NCBI GenBank assembly: GCA_031213475.1
Contig: JARUPZ010000012.1
Span: 11,603,299 to 11,667,298 of the forward strand
Direction: 5' to 3'
Length of the DNA stretch: 64,000 nt
From: Nereocystis luetkeana
Taxonomy: Eukaryota > Sar > Phaeophyceae > Laminariales > Laminariaceae
Positions 13,201 through 24,400 of the stretch are shown here, piece by piece. How positions within the stretch are numbered: position 1 is the first letter of the stretch; each line of letters begins with the position of its first letter. A program made the translations under genes and the position numbers. Under the pieces are notes generated by a model. It ran no database searches. It saw only the letters and a list, made by a program, of their open reading frames with translations, and was not told the DNA's origin.

Positions 13201-16200
13201 GACTGCAGATTTAGGCTTTTCAGATATCTCTGTACGATACCCAGTCATCGCTCTGGTTTTGTTTCTTTTTCCCTCTTCGTTCTCCTGGTGTTGATGTCTT
13301 TTGTGATGGCCCGAGAGCACCTGGTAACGGTATCATCTACTGGTACACCTATTATGTACAAGTGTAGTTGCTGCGGTTATGCGTCTGACTGATACAGTGT
13401 GATTCGGGATGAGTCGGACAGCTATCCCCGCCACTTTTACACTGTCGATATCAATCGATTACACTCTACCAACTCCAACACGCTTTGGAATTTTAGGTAC
13501 CACAGCAGCCCCCCTGCCGTACATGACATCATGCTTGCGTGTACTGCTCGTGCGGTACCAAATGGTACTGCACCAAAGGGGCACGCTTGCTTCTCTTCTT
13601 GTATCTAAGCAATGTTGCCGATTTCTTACCTGGGTTTCAGTGCAAGCCCCACCGCAGGAGTCAGTGCAGACAGCAACGGGCGGGCACGGGGCACGGACGC
13701 AATCCACATGCTCCAAGCTGCACACCTCTTCGTCGCCACATGTGCTTGGGGTGCACACGTCGGTGCAGTAGTACTCATCCTCGGAAGCGTAGAAAATGCA
13801 CTCCTGGGATGGCCAACACGTTAAAACGGCAAAAAAAAACATATCTGACATTCATATACTCATCAAACACCCGCCAAACAACAAGTCAGGAGTATGTACC
13901 AGGTATATACGACAATAATAGGGATTTCAACAATGTAACTGCCAGTCGGGCTTTTGTTTAGCCACCCTGCTTCGCTGTAACTTGCGATCTTGTATTTTGC
14001 ATACACGACATGCATCAGGAAGCAGTAATTTGTTGTACCAGTACGTTTTAATAATACTGCGTACTGCAGATCTCTACAGGTAGCTAAGAAGGTATACCGG
14101 GTGTGTGTATATATATATAATATATATATATTAGCCCTAACCCTAACCCTATAATATATATATATATATATATATATCAGGTATATCATTTTCATATTCT
14201 CCAGTAACTAATTAGTTATTTTTGGTAGCTGTTTGTTGAAACATTACACTCGTGAGCGTGTGAAGATGTTACCTACTGAGCTATGGGGGTGCCTAATCTA
14301 CCAATTATCCAGTCCAGGGTAATCTATGAAACACTCTATTTCTTTTACCACCATACCAGGTAGCTCAGTAGGTAACACCTTTGGCGTCGTCGGCAGGGCA
14401 CGGGTTCGAATCTCACTTCGAGCCTTTCTTTTAAAGGACGCTTGCACATGCGCCCCTAAAAACATGTCTTGGTAGGTTCACGTACAGCTGTATACGGCAC
14501 CTTTACGCTTCATAATATATATACTCTGTCGTTCAGAGAGGGGGAGAGTCGTAAGGATTATTACCCTGTGCTGGGTTTTTCGATCGATGTGTCACCCCTG
14601 GGAGCACGTTCACACGCGCAGAATAAAGGCGGTCCCGGTCTTCCCTATTGTTGGTCATAGAATACGTCGATCGCTGCTTGGAATTGTATAGCATCGTCCG
14701 TGTTCGATAAGAAAAATGCTGCCCAAAGTAAAACCCCTGTCGCTTCTGCTCTCAGCTAGCTGCTCTTCGTTATCGTTATACCGGGTACCAGGTATGGAAT
14801 ACAAGGCGCTTCGCTCCGCGGGCGGCCTACGCCGCCCGCTACGCTCGCTAAGGAAGGAAAAATACATCAAATTACTATGCCAAGCGGACAGAGAGGTCCA
14901 CGGTAGAAAATAGTTTTCATGATCGATCGTAGTTGCAAACTGGCGACTTGATAATGCCAAGAGCCCCGCCGTAACGCTTCAGAAGAAAACAGCTCGGACG
15001 CCACATACGATTCGCATCGCGGGCGGTTGCCGGACGTACGTCGCCCTACGTATATACCCGAGGTAGGGTACTCCTTTTTCTCTTTTGATACGCTTGCTCT
15101 ATGTACTGCTGTACGAAAGAGAAATAAAAGCACGGCACAGCAGTGCAGCAAAAGCAATGAAAATGAAACCGAAAAAACGAGAAGAAAAACATTCCCGTCC
15201 CCTCATGAAATAGTGTTCTGTCTGATTGGAACACCTTTTTTTTACACCGGTCAAAATATAATAAAAAACGTGCAGCAGAGCTTTTCTCTCAGCCTCGTAC
15301 GCCGCCCGCCCCTCTCGCAATCACCTCGCCACCGATTCGGTCCCGGTAATTTTTTCTTTACTCTTTGCCACAGTGAGCCCCGCCTCGCGTTAAGCCCGGT
15401 GCTCACTGTGGCCGTCGTTCGCCAGCTCGACAATGTTGTTGTTGACTGGGTGCCTCCCTCTGTGGTTTTGAGCCCGATCGCAAAGATAAGCACCGCTTGA
15501 ATATTAGTATCTAGAAATGCCGACCGACCCTTACAACTCGTACGCACCCTATAAAAAAATCACAAATGGAGGCCAGACAGAGCCCATTCATGCATCCTTC
15601 GTGTCTCCAGGCACACGCGACGCCTAGGCACGGAAGCGGCGACCGCGCTCCTTGCAACCCCCCCTCTACCCGCCAGCAGACCACTGACACCCGCGACGGC
15701 GCCGGGCTCACCCGCCGTGCCGTACTACACGGAGTACAAACACGCACACGAAACGAGAGAATAAAAAAGGGAGAAATCACCGAGAGTGCCAAGAGAAAGG
15801 GAGAAAACAAAGACCCGCAGGAAAGGTCCGGAAATAATGAAGGGAGGCGGTTTCGAAGTGGGAGTTCTGAATGGCCAGGGATGTACCAACCGAGCACGCT
15901 CAGGGATTGAGATATAAGTAAGTGATTCTATATCACATCGGCGGTGGGTGGTAGAACATATACTAATTAATTATTAATAGTCATAATGCGTCTCCGGTGG
16001 CCACGAGCGTATGTATGTTAGGATAATATATGAGCGGATAAAGTGAAGCACCACCAGTGGGGTATTTCACACATCGGACATGACGATCTACCAGGTACAT
16101 ATATATCGTGCCAGGTACGTATAGATCATCGACTGCGTACCAGGTATAATATATATCCTAATCTGCCAAGAAGAGTGAGATGTTGCGCATGACCTCCATA

Positions 16201-19200
16201 CACGTATCATCACGGAACACGATCAAATCCAGGAAAGTTGTGCTAGATCATGCAGATTGGACAGCCCTCGTCCAAGGGCAACTTTATGTGCTGGGTCATG
16301 CAGACCAGAAACTATCTGACCTGAAACATTTAGATAATAAAGTTGGGATCAATCTCTGTCCGGTACGTGGAGTGTATGTACACCACCCCCCCCAAGAGAC
16401 AGCGGGGTGCGCACGCATACGCTTGTTGCTTGTTGTGTGATACCTGGTACATGGTATCATATAGTGGGCGCGCGCAGTTAAGAAACACTATCATCTAGAG
16501 AAAATAGGCTCAGATCGGTACGGACATGACATTGTGAAATTTGGGTCAGAAATATAGCTCAACAGTGGGACCAACTCTAAATCCCGCACAATTGGATATA
16601 TATATACCAAGGTCGGGAAAAAAATAAAGACATCGAGCCTGGACACCAAATTGACGTTTCTGAACAGCGGGCGCCCACTGCTGCTGTATACCTGGTACCC
16701 GGTACATACGAGTGTAATATGTAATGCTTGTTTGCGGCAGTACCAGAATGTGACCGGTAGACGCCTCCTTTATCTCTGCATTGCTGTACCAGAATGTGAC
16801 CGGTAGACGCCTCCTTCATCTCTGCATTGCTCTGCTTCACCCAAAAGCGCCCACAATTCAATATCCCTACCATACCATAGTCGAACCACACATACATGTC
16901 TCCTACATGGTAAAAAAAAAAAACGTACAGTATACCGGCGTACCACCCCACCAACCCCATTCGGCTAGGCAAGGCAAGGCAAGATTTCACGTGTGCACAG
17001 CCCAGGACAGGACACGACAACACAGGGAAACTGGTCGAGACTCCTGCATTTCTTACACTGCTGTATCTAATAATAATCTGGAAACTAACATATTATGCCA
17101 GGAGACATTTCAAACAACGCAAGGCGTAAGCCTGTGTCGGACCGAGTTCTCCACACTAAAACCTATTATTAGTAGTTTGGTGTCAGTCAAGGCATGTCAA
17201 GGCAAAGTCGCTGTCTGTCAAGGGGTGAAAGTGCTGTCTCCTGACATCTTTGCTTGGAAATGGGGTGCATTCTTAACCCCTATAGAACTCCAGTCCCGTT
17301 TTGGGGACAAGCCAGTCAAATTCCAAGTAATTTTTTCATGCAGCCCTAAAAGCAACGTAGCGGCTCCAAGACTTCCATTTATTTCTCAGTTCTACGATTT
17401 CCTGTGAATCTCAGCCTGGATCATGTTTTACGTAACAGGCACCAGAGTACCCTGGTACCAAGTACAAGGTATTTTCTGTCGTACGGGATTATTTTCTCGG
17501 CAGGACCAGGTATTCTGTACTAAATGCCAGTATTTACGAGTCACGCCCTTTCTTCTCTCCATCCAATATGAGCACCTGAGAATCGCCGCAAGATCCAGAG
17601 CATTGGTCGGTGTCGCCGCACCCAGCGTCTAGAGTTGCCTTGTCCTCATCGGTCACGGCGCTCCAGAGTTGGACCAGGTCGCACAAGCCGACCGTCAGCT
17701 GCCCATCCCGGTCAGGGTCGAAACTGTTGGGTCCGATCCGGTATAGGCCAATGAGGTACTCCTTACCGAGCTCTAGCGAGACACCGCAAATGGCGCTGTT
17801 GCCTCCAGTCAAGAATTCTATGTCCTGAGCGTAGTTCACGGTCGGTTCCGCCTTGTAGAGGGTGGTGGTGCTGACGGTATAGGTCACTTCGTCGTTGATG
17901 TTCTCCTGCTCCGACCTGCCGTTCGTTAAAGGGATAAGACAGACGAAATTATTGAATACCTGCAATAAATAATAGTGTTGTGTTCTTTCAGGCTATCTAT
18001 AGATATACTCCTGATCGGATACCACTACTACTACTGCTGTATGGTTTACAAGTAGTAGCTGATCATGTTGCCGGGTGGGCGCCATATATTTAGCATGATC
18101 CAGCACATGTTTCCTGGATTCGGTCCGTATTCTAGCTGCACAGAATACACTACACTGCACAGCATGTTATGACGTCAGGTCAGGATCTACAGCCGTAGCT
18201 CGTGATCTGTGCGATGCGTGAATACAACAGATAAATGCGATGCGTGAATACAACAGCAGTAGGAAGTACCAGGCATACACTCGCGAATCGTCGTACGAAC
18301 ACATCAGTACTACCGTATTGATTTAGGAATGTCAGTCACTTCGGAAATCCCCATGAGGACTCTCTCAACGAACGACAACAACAGCTAGCTGGCTATCGAG
18401 GTGAGACCGTGCCGATAGCGGCACCAAGAGGAGGTCAGCTGTAACATTAATATACCAGGTTACCTGGTATAACATTCACCACTCTGGCCGGTAACCGGTA
18501 ACATATCATTTATGCTCCGACGGGACCACCGAACGGATATTACATTCACGTCCATATATACAGTAGAAGTGTCTTGACGGGGTACTATTTAATACCTGGT
18601 ATGAAGATGTACGAAGATGCGCAAACCTATCTACAGCAGCACTCGTAAAACGAATATCAGAATGCGAGAGGGGTTTGTACGACTGCTTCTTTCTGCGTTT
18701 CTGCGTGCTGATGATCCTACCAAAGGGAAAACAAATAATCGCGGCGCTGCTCATTTTTGCTGTTGTTGATGAAGAGAGCTCTTCGAATTTTAGCTTGATG
18801 ATCCCAGATTGAAGCAGAACTTTGGGTGTGCCAACCACGGCGAAAACGAGGGATGCTCGACCAACAGGAGTACATGAGTACAGGACAACCAAGCGACGCG
18901 GGGTCGACAGTCTACAGCCACTGACTTAAAAACAAAAGAAACGCTCTATCGGCCAAGGTACGTGTGGACTCACTACGACTTCTCACAGAGGAGGTTGTCT
19001 ACAGAGTATTCATAATAACATTTGCTGCACAGCTGACGACAAACACGCCTTTCGCTCCGACCGCCGCATCGCCCATTGATTCAACGGTACAAATAACAAA
19101 TACCGGCTGTACCGGCACAAAAATAAAACACAACACAAGGAGTATACTCGTAGCGTTGATACGTTGGGTCTCTGGCGCGCAAACGGCAGCTGGTATGTTG

Positions 19201-19654
19201 ATATGCATGTACCTGTATATCAACCCGGAGTGAGTCTCTAGCTGGCTCTACAGTACTGTTTTGTTTCCGTAGGTCTACCGCACGAGGCGCTTGCCCGCAC
19301 CGCCGCTGATAAATCACCATTATTTGCTGTTTGCTGTGCTTGAAGGTAGTTGGCTACTGCTGTAGCCGCGTGATTGTGGTCTTGAAGAAAAAAAAGTTCT
19401 ACGTATCTACATCGACGAGCGAGGCCGCCGGCCGAACACCCGGCTGGCTACTGCACAGCACAGACTCATCCTCATCCTCTTCCTCACCTTGAAAGCGCCG
19501 TCGCTTGCAGCACGACGTCTGCGTCATCGATGTAGTCGCACAGATCCCTAGCTTGAGATATACAAGAGCAAGCGTCCACCTTTTCCGTTTGGTCCAGGAG
19601 CTGAAGCAGGACGGCGGCTATCGCTACGATACTCCGAACCTTGTGGAAGGCCAT
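10116..19654 (-). CDS. Gene A: secreted TIMP/NTR-like protein with three Cys-rich modules (5 exons)
   Basis: I assembled this gene from five minus-strand exons with canonical GT-AG borders: 19654-19488, 17915-17576, 13803-13630, 11384-11208 and 10271-10116. The joined frame is 1014 nt, or 337 aa plus TAA. Residues 1-28 (from the second ATG) form a signal peptide ending VDA. The mature protein would start CSC, followed by an NTR/TIMP-type domain (TLYKAEP, then a CGVSLELGKEYLIGL segment) and three Cys-rich modules of 58, 59 and 51 residues. In animal TIMPs the free amino group of Cys1 binds the metalloprotease zinc and the C-x-C start is diagnostic; here the match is to the N-terminal domain only. 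The inferred role is an extracellular protein that may bind or inhibit metalloproteases, but this is unproven. Exon 1 ends in phase 2 and all later joins are phase 0. The paralogue is gene B at 48-56 kb, in the same orientation. The introns hold most of the TA-CCWGG-TA inserts in the left half of the window. An upstream in-frame ATG at 19657 is an alternative start. Confidence 0.78.
11208..11384 (-). CDS. Gene A exon 4: Cys-rich module 2
   Basis: Fifty-nine codons between ATGACAG|GAGTGC and ATCCCAG|GTAAGA, both phase 0. It starts ECLLYTEGSTDEYYCADVC and is a near copy of exon 3, with the same ten cysteines and the shared CGDEEVC and RAPCPP motifs. It plainly arose by exon duplication. Confidence 0.8.
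11451..11700 (+). mobile_element. Partial copy of MITE family 2 (TATCGGAGAG end)
   Basis: The stretch starts TATCGGAGAGTTTTG, contains AATTTCCAA and ATACGGAGGCGTTCTGTCAC, and matches the copies at 56277-56547. A second terminal repeat is not visible here, so this copy is truncated. It lies in intron 3 of gene A, close to the 5' side of exon 4. Confidence 0.6.
13630..13803 (-). CDS. Gene A exon 3: Cys-rich module 1
   Basis: Fifty-eight codons between CCCAG|GAGTGC and ACCCAG|GTAAGA. The module starts ECIFYASEDEYYCTDVC and contains CGDEEVC and RAPCPPVAVC; ten cysteines in all. Both ends are phase 0, so the exon can be duplicated or skipped without changing frame. I do not recognise a named domain; the spacing resembles small disulfide-rich extracellular repeats. 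Confidence 0.8.
14098..14178. repeat. (TA)n tracts flanking an interstitial telomeric repeat
   Basis: Two TA dinucleotide runs (about 14107-14131 and 14151-14177) bracket CCCTAACCCTAACCCT at 14135-14150. The telomeric units interrupt what would otherwise be one TA run. Confidence 0.85.
14268..14425. repeat. Inverted pair of tRNA-like A-box sequences; plus-strand copy has a B box
   Basis: TAGCTCAGTAGGTAAC occurs on the plus strand near 14361-14376 and as its exact inverse near 14269-14284. The plus copy is followed by GGGTTCGAATC at about 14403, a good B box, giving tRNA-like spacing. The acceptor stem and T-stem do not pair properly, so I do not call a functional tRNA. It may be the head of another SINE or a foldback of one. 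Confidence 0.5.
16741..16832 (+). repeat. Tandem duplication, 46 bp x 2
   Basis: The unit beginning TACCAGAATGTGACCGGTAG is repeated with a single visible change (TTTATC versus TTCATC). It lies in intron 2 of gene A. Confidence 0.9.
17576..17915 (-). CDS. Gene A exon 2: core of the TIMP/NTR-like domain
   Basis: The acceptor is ACGGCAG|GTCGGAG and the donor is TCTCAG|GTGCTC. The first base completes the phase-2 codon from exon 1, then 113 codons follow. Key stretches are INDEVTYTVSTTTLYKAEP, FLTGGNSAICGVSLELGKEY and the Cys-rich end CGDTDQCSGSCGDSQ. The equivalent exon of gene B (52597-52933) aligns along its whole length with a one-residue difference in size. The frame stays open 5' of the acceptor, so the exon limit rests on matching gene B and the phase of exon 1. 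Confidence 0.82.
18211..18256 (+). repeat. Direct repeat, 20 bp x 2 with 6-bp spacer
   Basis: GCGATGCGTGAATACAACAG occurs at 18211-18230 and 18237-18256. It lies in intron 1 of gene A. Confidence 0.9.
19488..19654 (-). CDS. Gene A exon 1: signal peptide and CxC start of the TIMP-like domain
   Basis: Translation begins MAFHKVRSIVAIAAVLLQLL, a short charged start then a hydrophobic core, and the predicted cleavage after VDA exposes CSCISQARDLC. The segment DADVVLQATALSR aligns with TIMP N-termini (ADVVIRA-type) and with exon 1 of gene B (SDVVLRATVLSR). The donor is TCAAG|GTGAGG, phase 2. A tandem ATGATG precedes the frame; I chose the second because gene B starts with the same MAF. Confidence 0.8.
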
Positions 19655-19659
19655 CATCG

Positions 19660-20800
19660 AACACTGCTGCTGCTGCGAGGGGCGGAACCGGCTACCGATC
19701 TTTTTTTGGGCCTGAAAAGATCTCTAGGTCGGCGTGCCGATAGGAGCTGTGAGAGGAGTGCTTGTGGGGGTGGAGCTTCTTCGGGATGTTCTTGCGACTT
19801 GCGAAAAACAATCGATACTAGCTTCTCGTCTGGCAGGAAAATTGCTGGCGGGTGGTAACTAAAACGCGGCGTAATCAGTTCTCTTGCTTGCTTCAAATTA
19901 TCATATATCTGCGATTTATTATATGGCGATCTATCAGATCTGCGGAATGTCTCGTAGTTTGTGACTACGGGGCGTGTTGTATCTCTGTCGTACGAGTACG
20001 TTGGAGAATCAGCAAGGATCACTTACTTGATGTCTGGATGTATGCGCTGGATGTCGATGGGTACGTATATAATATGTATGATACGTACAACAACAGCAGT
20101 ACAGCAATACTATTCTTTTTTTTACCGTAGAGAAAATAAAATCAGAAAAAAACATACCGCGGGGTATTTACTTTAAAATATGAAAACAAGTCTGCTTGCT
20201 GCGTGGTGATCGATGTGGTGGCTGCTACGAGTACGAGCGCCCATAAACACGCTGAACTATAAAGGCAATTACCCATACGCCCCGTAGTAAAATGCGCAGA
20301 CCTGCGGCAGATAGATAGATAGATGCTATGGGGCTACAGTAGTAGGTATGGTTGGGTCTGGCCAGGAGAAGGTTTCCTGGTTGGATCGACAGCCAGGAAC
20401 CTGTGGACCCGACCACCACAGGACTCCCCCCCCCCCAACCCCCTCGGCTGGCGAAGGGGTCCCGCCGAGGGCCCCGCTGGAGGCACCCTGTCGGAGGCAC
20501 GTTTTCATGCGAATTGGTTTCACCAGAGATACACAATACGTTAATTTTGAGCCGTGTCTCAAGGGCAATGCAATGTTTTGGGGTTAGGGTGGTGCCACAC
20601 AGTGTGTGTGTGTTCTTCACATTAAACCGTTCTTTCTACCCGTCGACATCCAGCACAACCAGTGTCCGTGCCGATTCTTCAATCCTAGAAGAGATACAAG
20701 TTCTGTGGTCACAAAGCTACGCCACAGAGATACTACGTTGCCACGTGTGCAGTGTGAACTGCAGTGGGCAATGCAAATCCATGTCCTCATACTAGATACG
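19660..20800. other. Region upstream of gene A, no supported gene
   Basis: This holds the presumed promoter and 5' region of gene A (transcribed leftward), a short GATA/AGAT run near 20315, and a telomere-like GGGGTTAGGGT at 20580-20590. The frames around 20.3-20.6 kb overlap each other in several phases and show no domain. Confidence 0.4.
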
Positions 20801-21420
20801 ACAGGCACGACATACGCAATCTATGAAATAGTGAAACGAAAAGAAACAATCAAAGAGAAAACAAAAACAAGGTAGACAAATCGAAAAAGAAAAAGAAGAA
20901 AAATGAAAGCAAAATCTAAGAGAAACAATCTGTCGTGCCCCCCCCCCCGCAGGCGAGGTGGCCAACACTTGAAAAAGAACGAGCTGGAAAAAAGAAGAAA
21001 TAACAAAAAACACCACTGCTTGTGAACAGAGTAAGACAAATAATATAATAGGAGAAAGTAACAAGGAAAAATAACAAAGGGGAAATAACAGGCAGACCAA
21101 AGCCCAAAGCACCTTCCAGGTGGCGGCAGCAGCTTGTGGTACGAGTAGTATAGCCAGGTTCTCCCTGCTAATCCGCCTGATACCTTGCTACCCAGACTGC
21201 CGTCTCCGCCCTGCGTTCGTCAACTATGCCCAGCCCCTTGGCGTCAGACAATACGAGCCGAGCAGAGCAGGTTCGTCTTCCAACCACGCCACACGGCTCC
21301 TTGAGTACGGCTTATCAATCAGAAAAGGAAGAGGAAGAGAAAAAACGAAATGAAAATCACGGAGAGTCAGCGCAAGAAAGAAAAAAAAACAAAACTAAAA
21401 GAGAAGACAAGGGAAGACCA
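20800..21420 (-). mobile_element. 3' fragment of a second LINE, with A-rich DNA on either side
   Basis: On the minus strand, 21235-21175 encodes VDERRAETAVWVARYQAD followed by a stop. This aligns with the extreme C-terminus of the intact LINE next door (VDESRKEMADRVARHQVD and stop). The two ends also share the downstream ATACTACT(A/C)GT motif. Upstream coding sequence is missing, as in a 5'-truncated LINE insertion. The A-rich blocks at 20820-21080 and 21310-21420 resemble each other but have no clear coding content. Confidence 0.65.
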
Positions 21421-21476
21421 CGTTCGAGCCAGCTGCACCCGTTGGTAGCACTAGTAGTATGGTCATATTCTACTTC

Positions 21477-24400
21477 CTAGTCGACTTGGTGCCTTGCTAC
21501 CCTGTCTGCCATCTCCTTCCTACTTTCGTCTACCGCCGTTTCCCTTCTACCCCTCCTGTTCCCCCCCCTCTCCGCATTCCCTCGGTCGGGCTTTATGCCA
21601 CTTCTCCTGTTGCCCCCTCCCCCCCCGTTCCTTTGGGCACCATCCACGGCGGATGCGCGGCGCTGTCTACTCATCTCAGCCTCAGCCTCGTGCCACCTCA
21701 CCATGAACCGTTCGGCTGCTTCAAGGATCCCCCGGTACCACTTCCCCACCTTTTTGGCTGCAGTGGACCACAACGCGGTCTCAACTCCAAACACCAAGGG
21801 GGCAACTTCCGTTGACCCTTCGGTGGCTCGGAACTCCCTAAGGTCTTCGACTATGCATCTATGCCAAGTCTTACACTGTCCGCCTGGTCTCGGGTTCTCC
21901 CCACCAGCTATCGTCCCGAGCATTACCCGATTGGGTAATCGCTCCTTGCTTTGCCGTGCCACGCCCCCCGCAAAGAAGAGCCGCCGTTTACGAATGGTCG
22001 TTTCGATGCTCTCGCAACGTGTCATCTTGAGGGCCTTCGCGTACGAGAGGGTGGCATGGTCAGTATGAAGTCGGCGCTGGAAGCCAATGACTCGCAACAG
22101 GACTTGGTGGTGAGCCGTTCGAAGCTTGGCAAAGTGTTCCGCTCTGAGGGTCCACGTCACACACCCGTACAGCAGGGTCTCAATCACCTCGGCCTTCAGC
22201 ATTCGGACTTTAAGGCTAAGGGGGGCGGTCGTCCCATCATACAACTCCGGGCCGAACCGTTTGAGGCATGCTCGCATGAGGCGGATCCGTCGGTCGATTT
22301 GGAGCGAGAGGTCAGCGTTTTCGTGGATAACGCCGCCTAGGTATAAGAACTGGGTCGTCTGCTTATACCTCTGACCTGCCGCTTCGATGACGAGCGGTGG
22401 TGCGAGGGTTGTCCGGTCTGGTGTTTGTAGGACCATTGTCTCAGTCTTCTTTTCCGACACCGTGAGGCCTGCTGCTTCGAAGACAGTCACGATGACTGTC
22501 ATCATTTTTGCGAGCCCTTCAGCCGACTTCGAGACAATTCCTGCATCGTCGGCGTACAACATGCCCCATACAGACCTTCGCACGCACGCCAATGGCTCCT
22601 CCTTCCCTGTTCGAACTACTCCAGCTTCCCAGAGTTGGACCAAATCCCTTACAATGGCTTCGTCTTGGCTGAAGCGTACTAGTACGACGTGTAACGCAGC
22701 AGCGAAGAACACGTTGAACAGTAACGGTGATAGTACACAGCCTTGCCGCAGCCCCTGCGTGACATCAAACCATTCCGAGAGCTCGCCGTCATCAGTACGC
22801 ACGCGAGCCCGCATGCCATCGTGGAAATTACGGATAATTCTCAGCATCTTGGTTGGTACGCCAAAGCATGTGAGTACCTTCCATAACAGCTCTCGGTCGA
22901 CAGAGTCGTACGCTTTCTGCAGATCGATGAAGCACACGTATAAGGGGATTTTCCTCTGTCGTCCGAGCTCTTGCAGCCGGCGCACGACGAACAACATATC
23001 AATCGTTGATCGTGCGGGGCGGAAGCCGCACTGTTCCTCGGGGAGTAGTTCCTCGGTCTCGCAGTAGTTGCTGAGGCGGGACGCGACGATTTTCAACAAC
23101 ACTTTGCCTGCGTGGGCAACAAGCGAAATCCCTCTATAGTTGTTGCAGTCAGTTCGATCCTTCTTTTTGTGAAGGACCTTGATGATCGCATCTTTCCATT
23201 GCTGAGGGACTTCTCCTGTTAACCAAACATTGACAAGGATGTTGTGAAAGCGCTGGGCGAATGCCGGGTGGTCGATTTTTAGGAGTTCGACCGGGAGACC
23301 ATCTGGCCCGACAGCTTTCCAATTCGACATCCCCTTAAGTGCTTCGGTCATCTCGTCTATGGATGGTTCATCTTCAAGCGACAGTTTAGGCGGTCGCGGT
23401 GGCAAGAGGTCGATGATCGTGGGATCGAGTTTCAGCGACTTCGTGTTCAAGAGTTTGTGGTAAAACCCCGCCCATCGTTCACGAATTCGCACCTTATCCC
23501 GTAGGATCGTGCCATCCTCGTCCCTCATGATTTGTTCGCTCCTTGCTTTAGTCCCTTCCAATCCTACCGTACTCTTAAGGTGCTTGTAAAAGCCTCTTTG
23601 GTCGTTGTTCGCTAGGAGTCGTTCGGTTTCGGCAAGGTACGCTTCGAAGTACGCATGCAGTCCTGCGGCAATCACCTTCTGCAGGTTCGCACACGCAGAT
23701 CTCAGGGTCTTCCACGCGGTTCTGTCCCGGGGGTGGGCACGCAAGAATTGTCGTGCATCCTCCCTCGCTGTCCATGCTGGCATGAATGCGGCCAAGGTTT
23801 CGGCAGACTCACACCATCCATGTCTGCGGTGGCGACGTGCAGGGGGTGGTACCTCTTTTTCGACCGCATCAATAACAGCCGTAGTGAAAATCTCAACCAT
23901 ACCAGACGTATTACGGGGCTGGATAGGCTGGTTGAGAGTGGAGATGATCCTGGAGACTACTCGTTCACGACAATTTCCATCGGACATAAAAAGCTGCCTG
24001 TCGAACTCTCGGCGTTTCGTCGGTCTACGTATTTGTCTGTTGGGCGCAAAATGACGACCGAGTCGGACTTTGATATACAAGATGTTGTGGTCTGAGTCAG
24101 CCTTAGCTGGGGCAGGAGGCTGTGGGACGACTTTCGCATCTTGTACTCTAGGTCGATGGACTTGACGGGTTAGGATATAGTCAATCCGCTTACGGTCATT
24201 CGGGCCGGTGCCGTTGTAAGTATGCGATATCCCACCCTTGCGCGTGCTGAAAAACGTGTTGGTGAGAGCCAACTTGCAATTGGTGGCGAACGACAGGAGC
24301 CGTCTGCCATTATCGTTACGAACATCACGTCCATACGCTCCCAGCACTCTGCTTTCATCATCACCGCACCCTTCCTTCCTCTGTCCAGTTCGCGCGTTGG

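Noticed and set aside
14355-14430. Possible functional tRNA gene
   Set aside because: A and B boxes are good, but the acceptor and T stems do not pair, so only a tRNA-like element is supported.
17576-17965. Exon 2 of gene A starting at the ATG near 17965
   Set aside because: The upstream part is not conserved in gene B, and the acceptor at 17916-17918 gives the phase that exon 1 requires.
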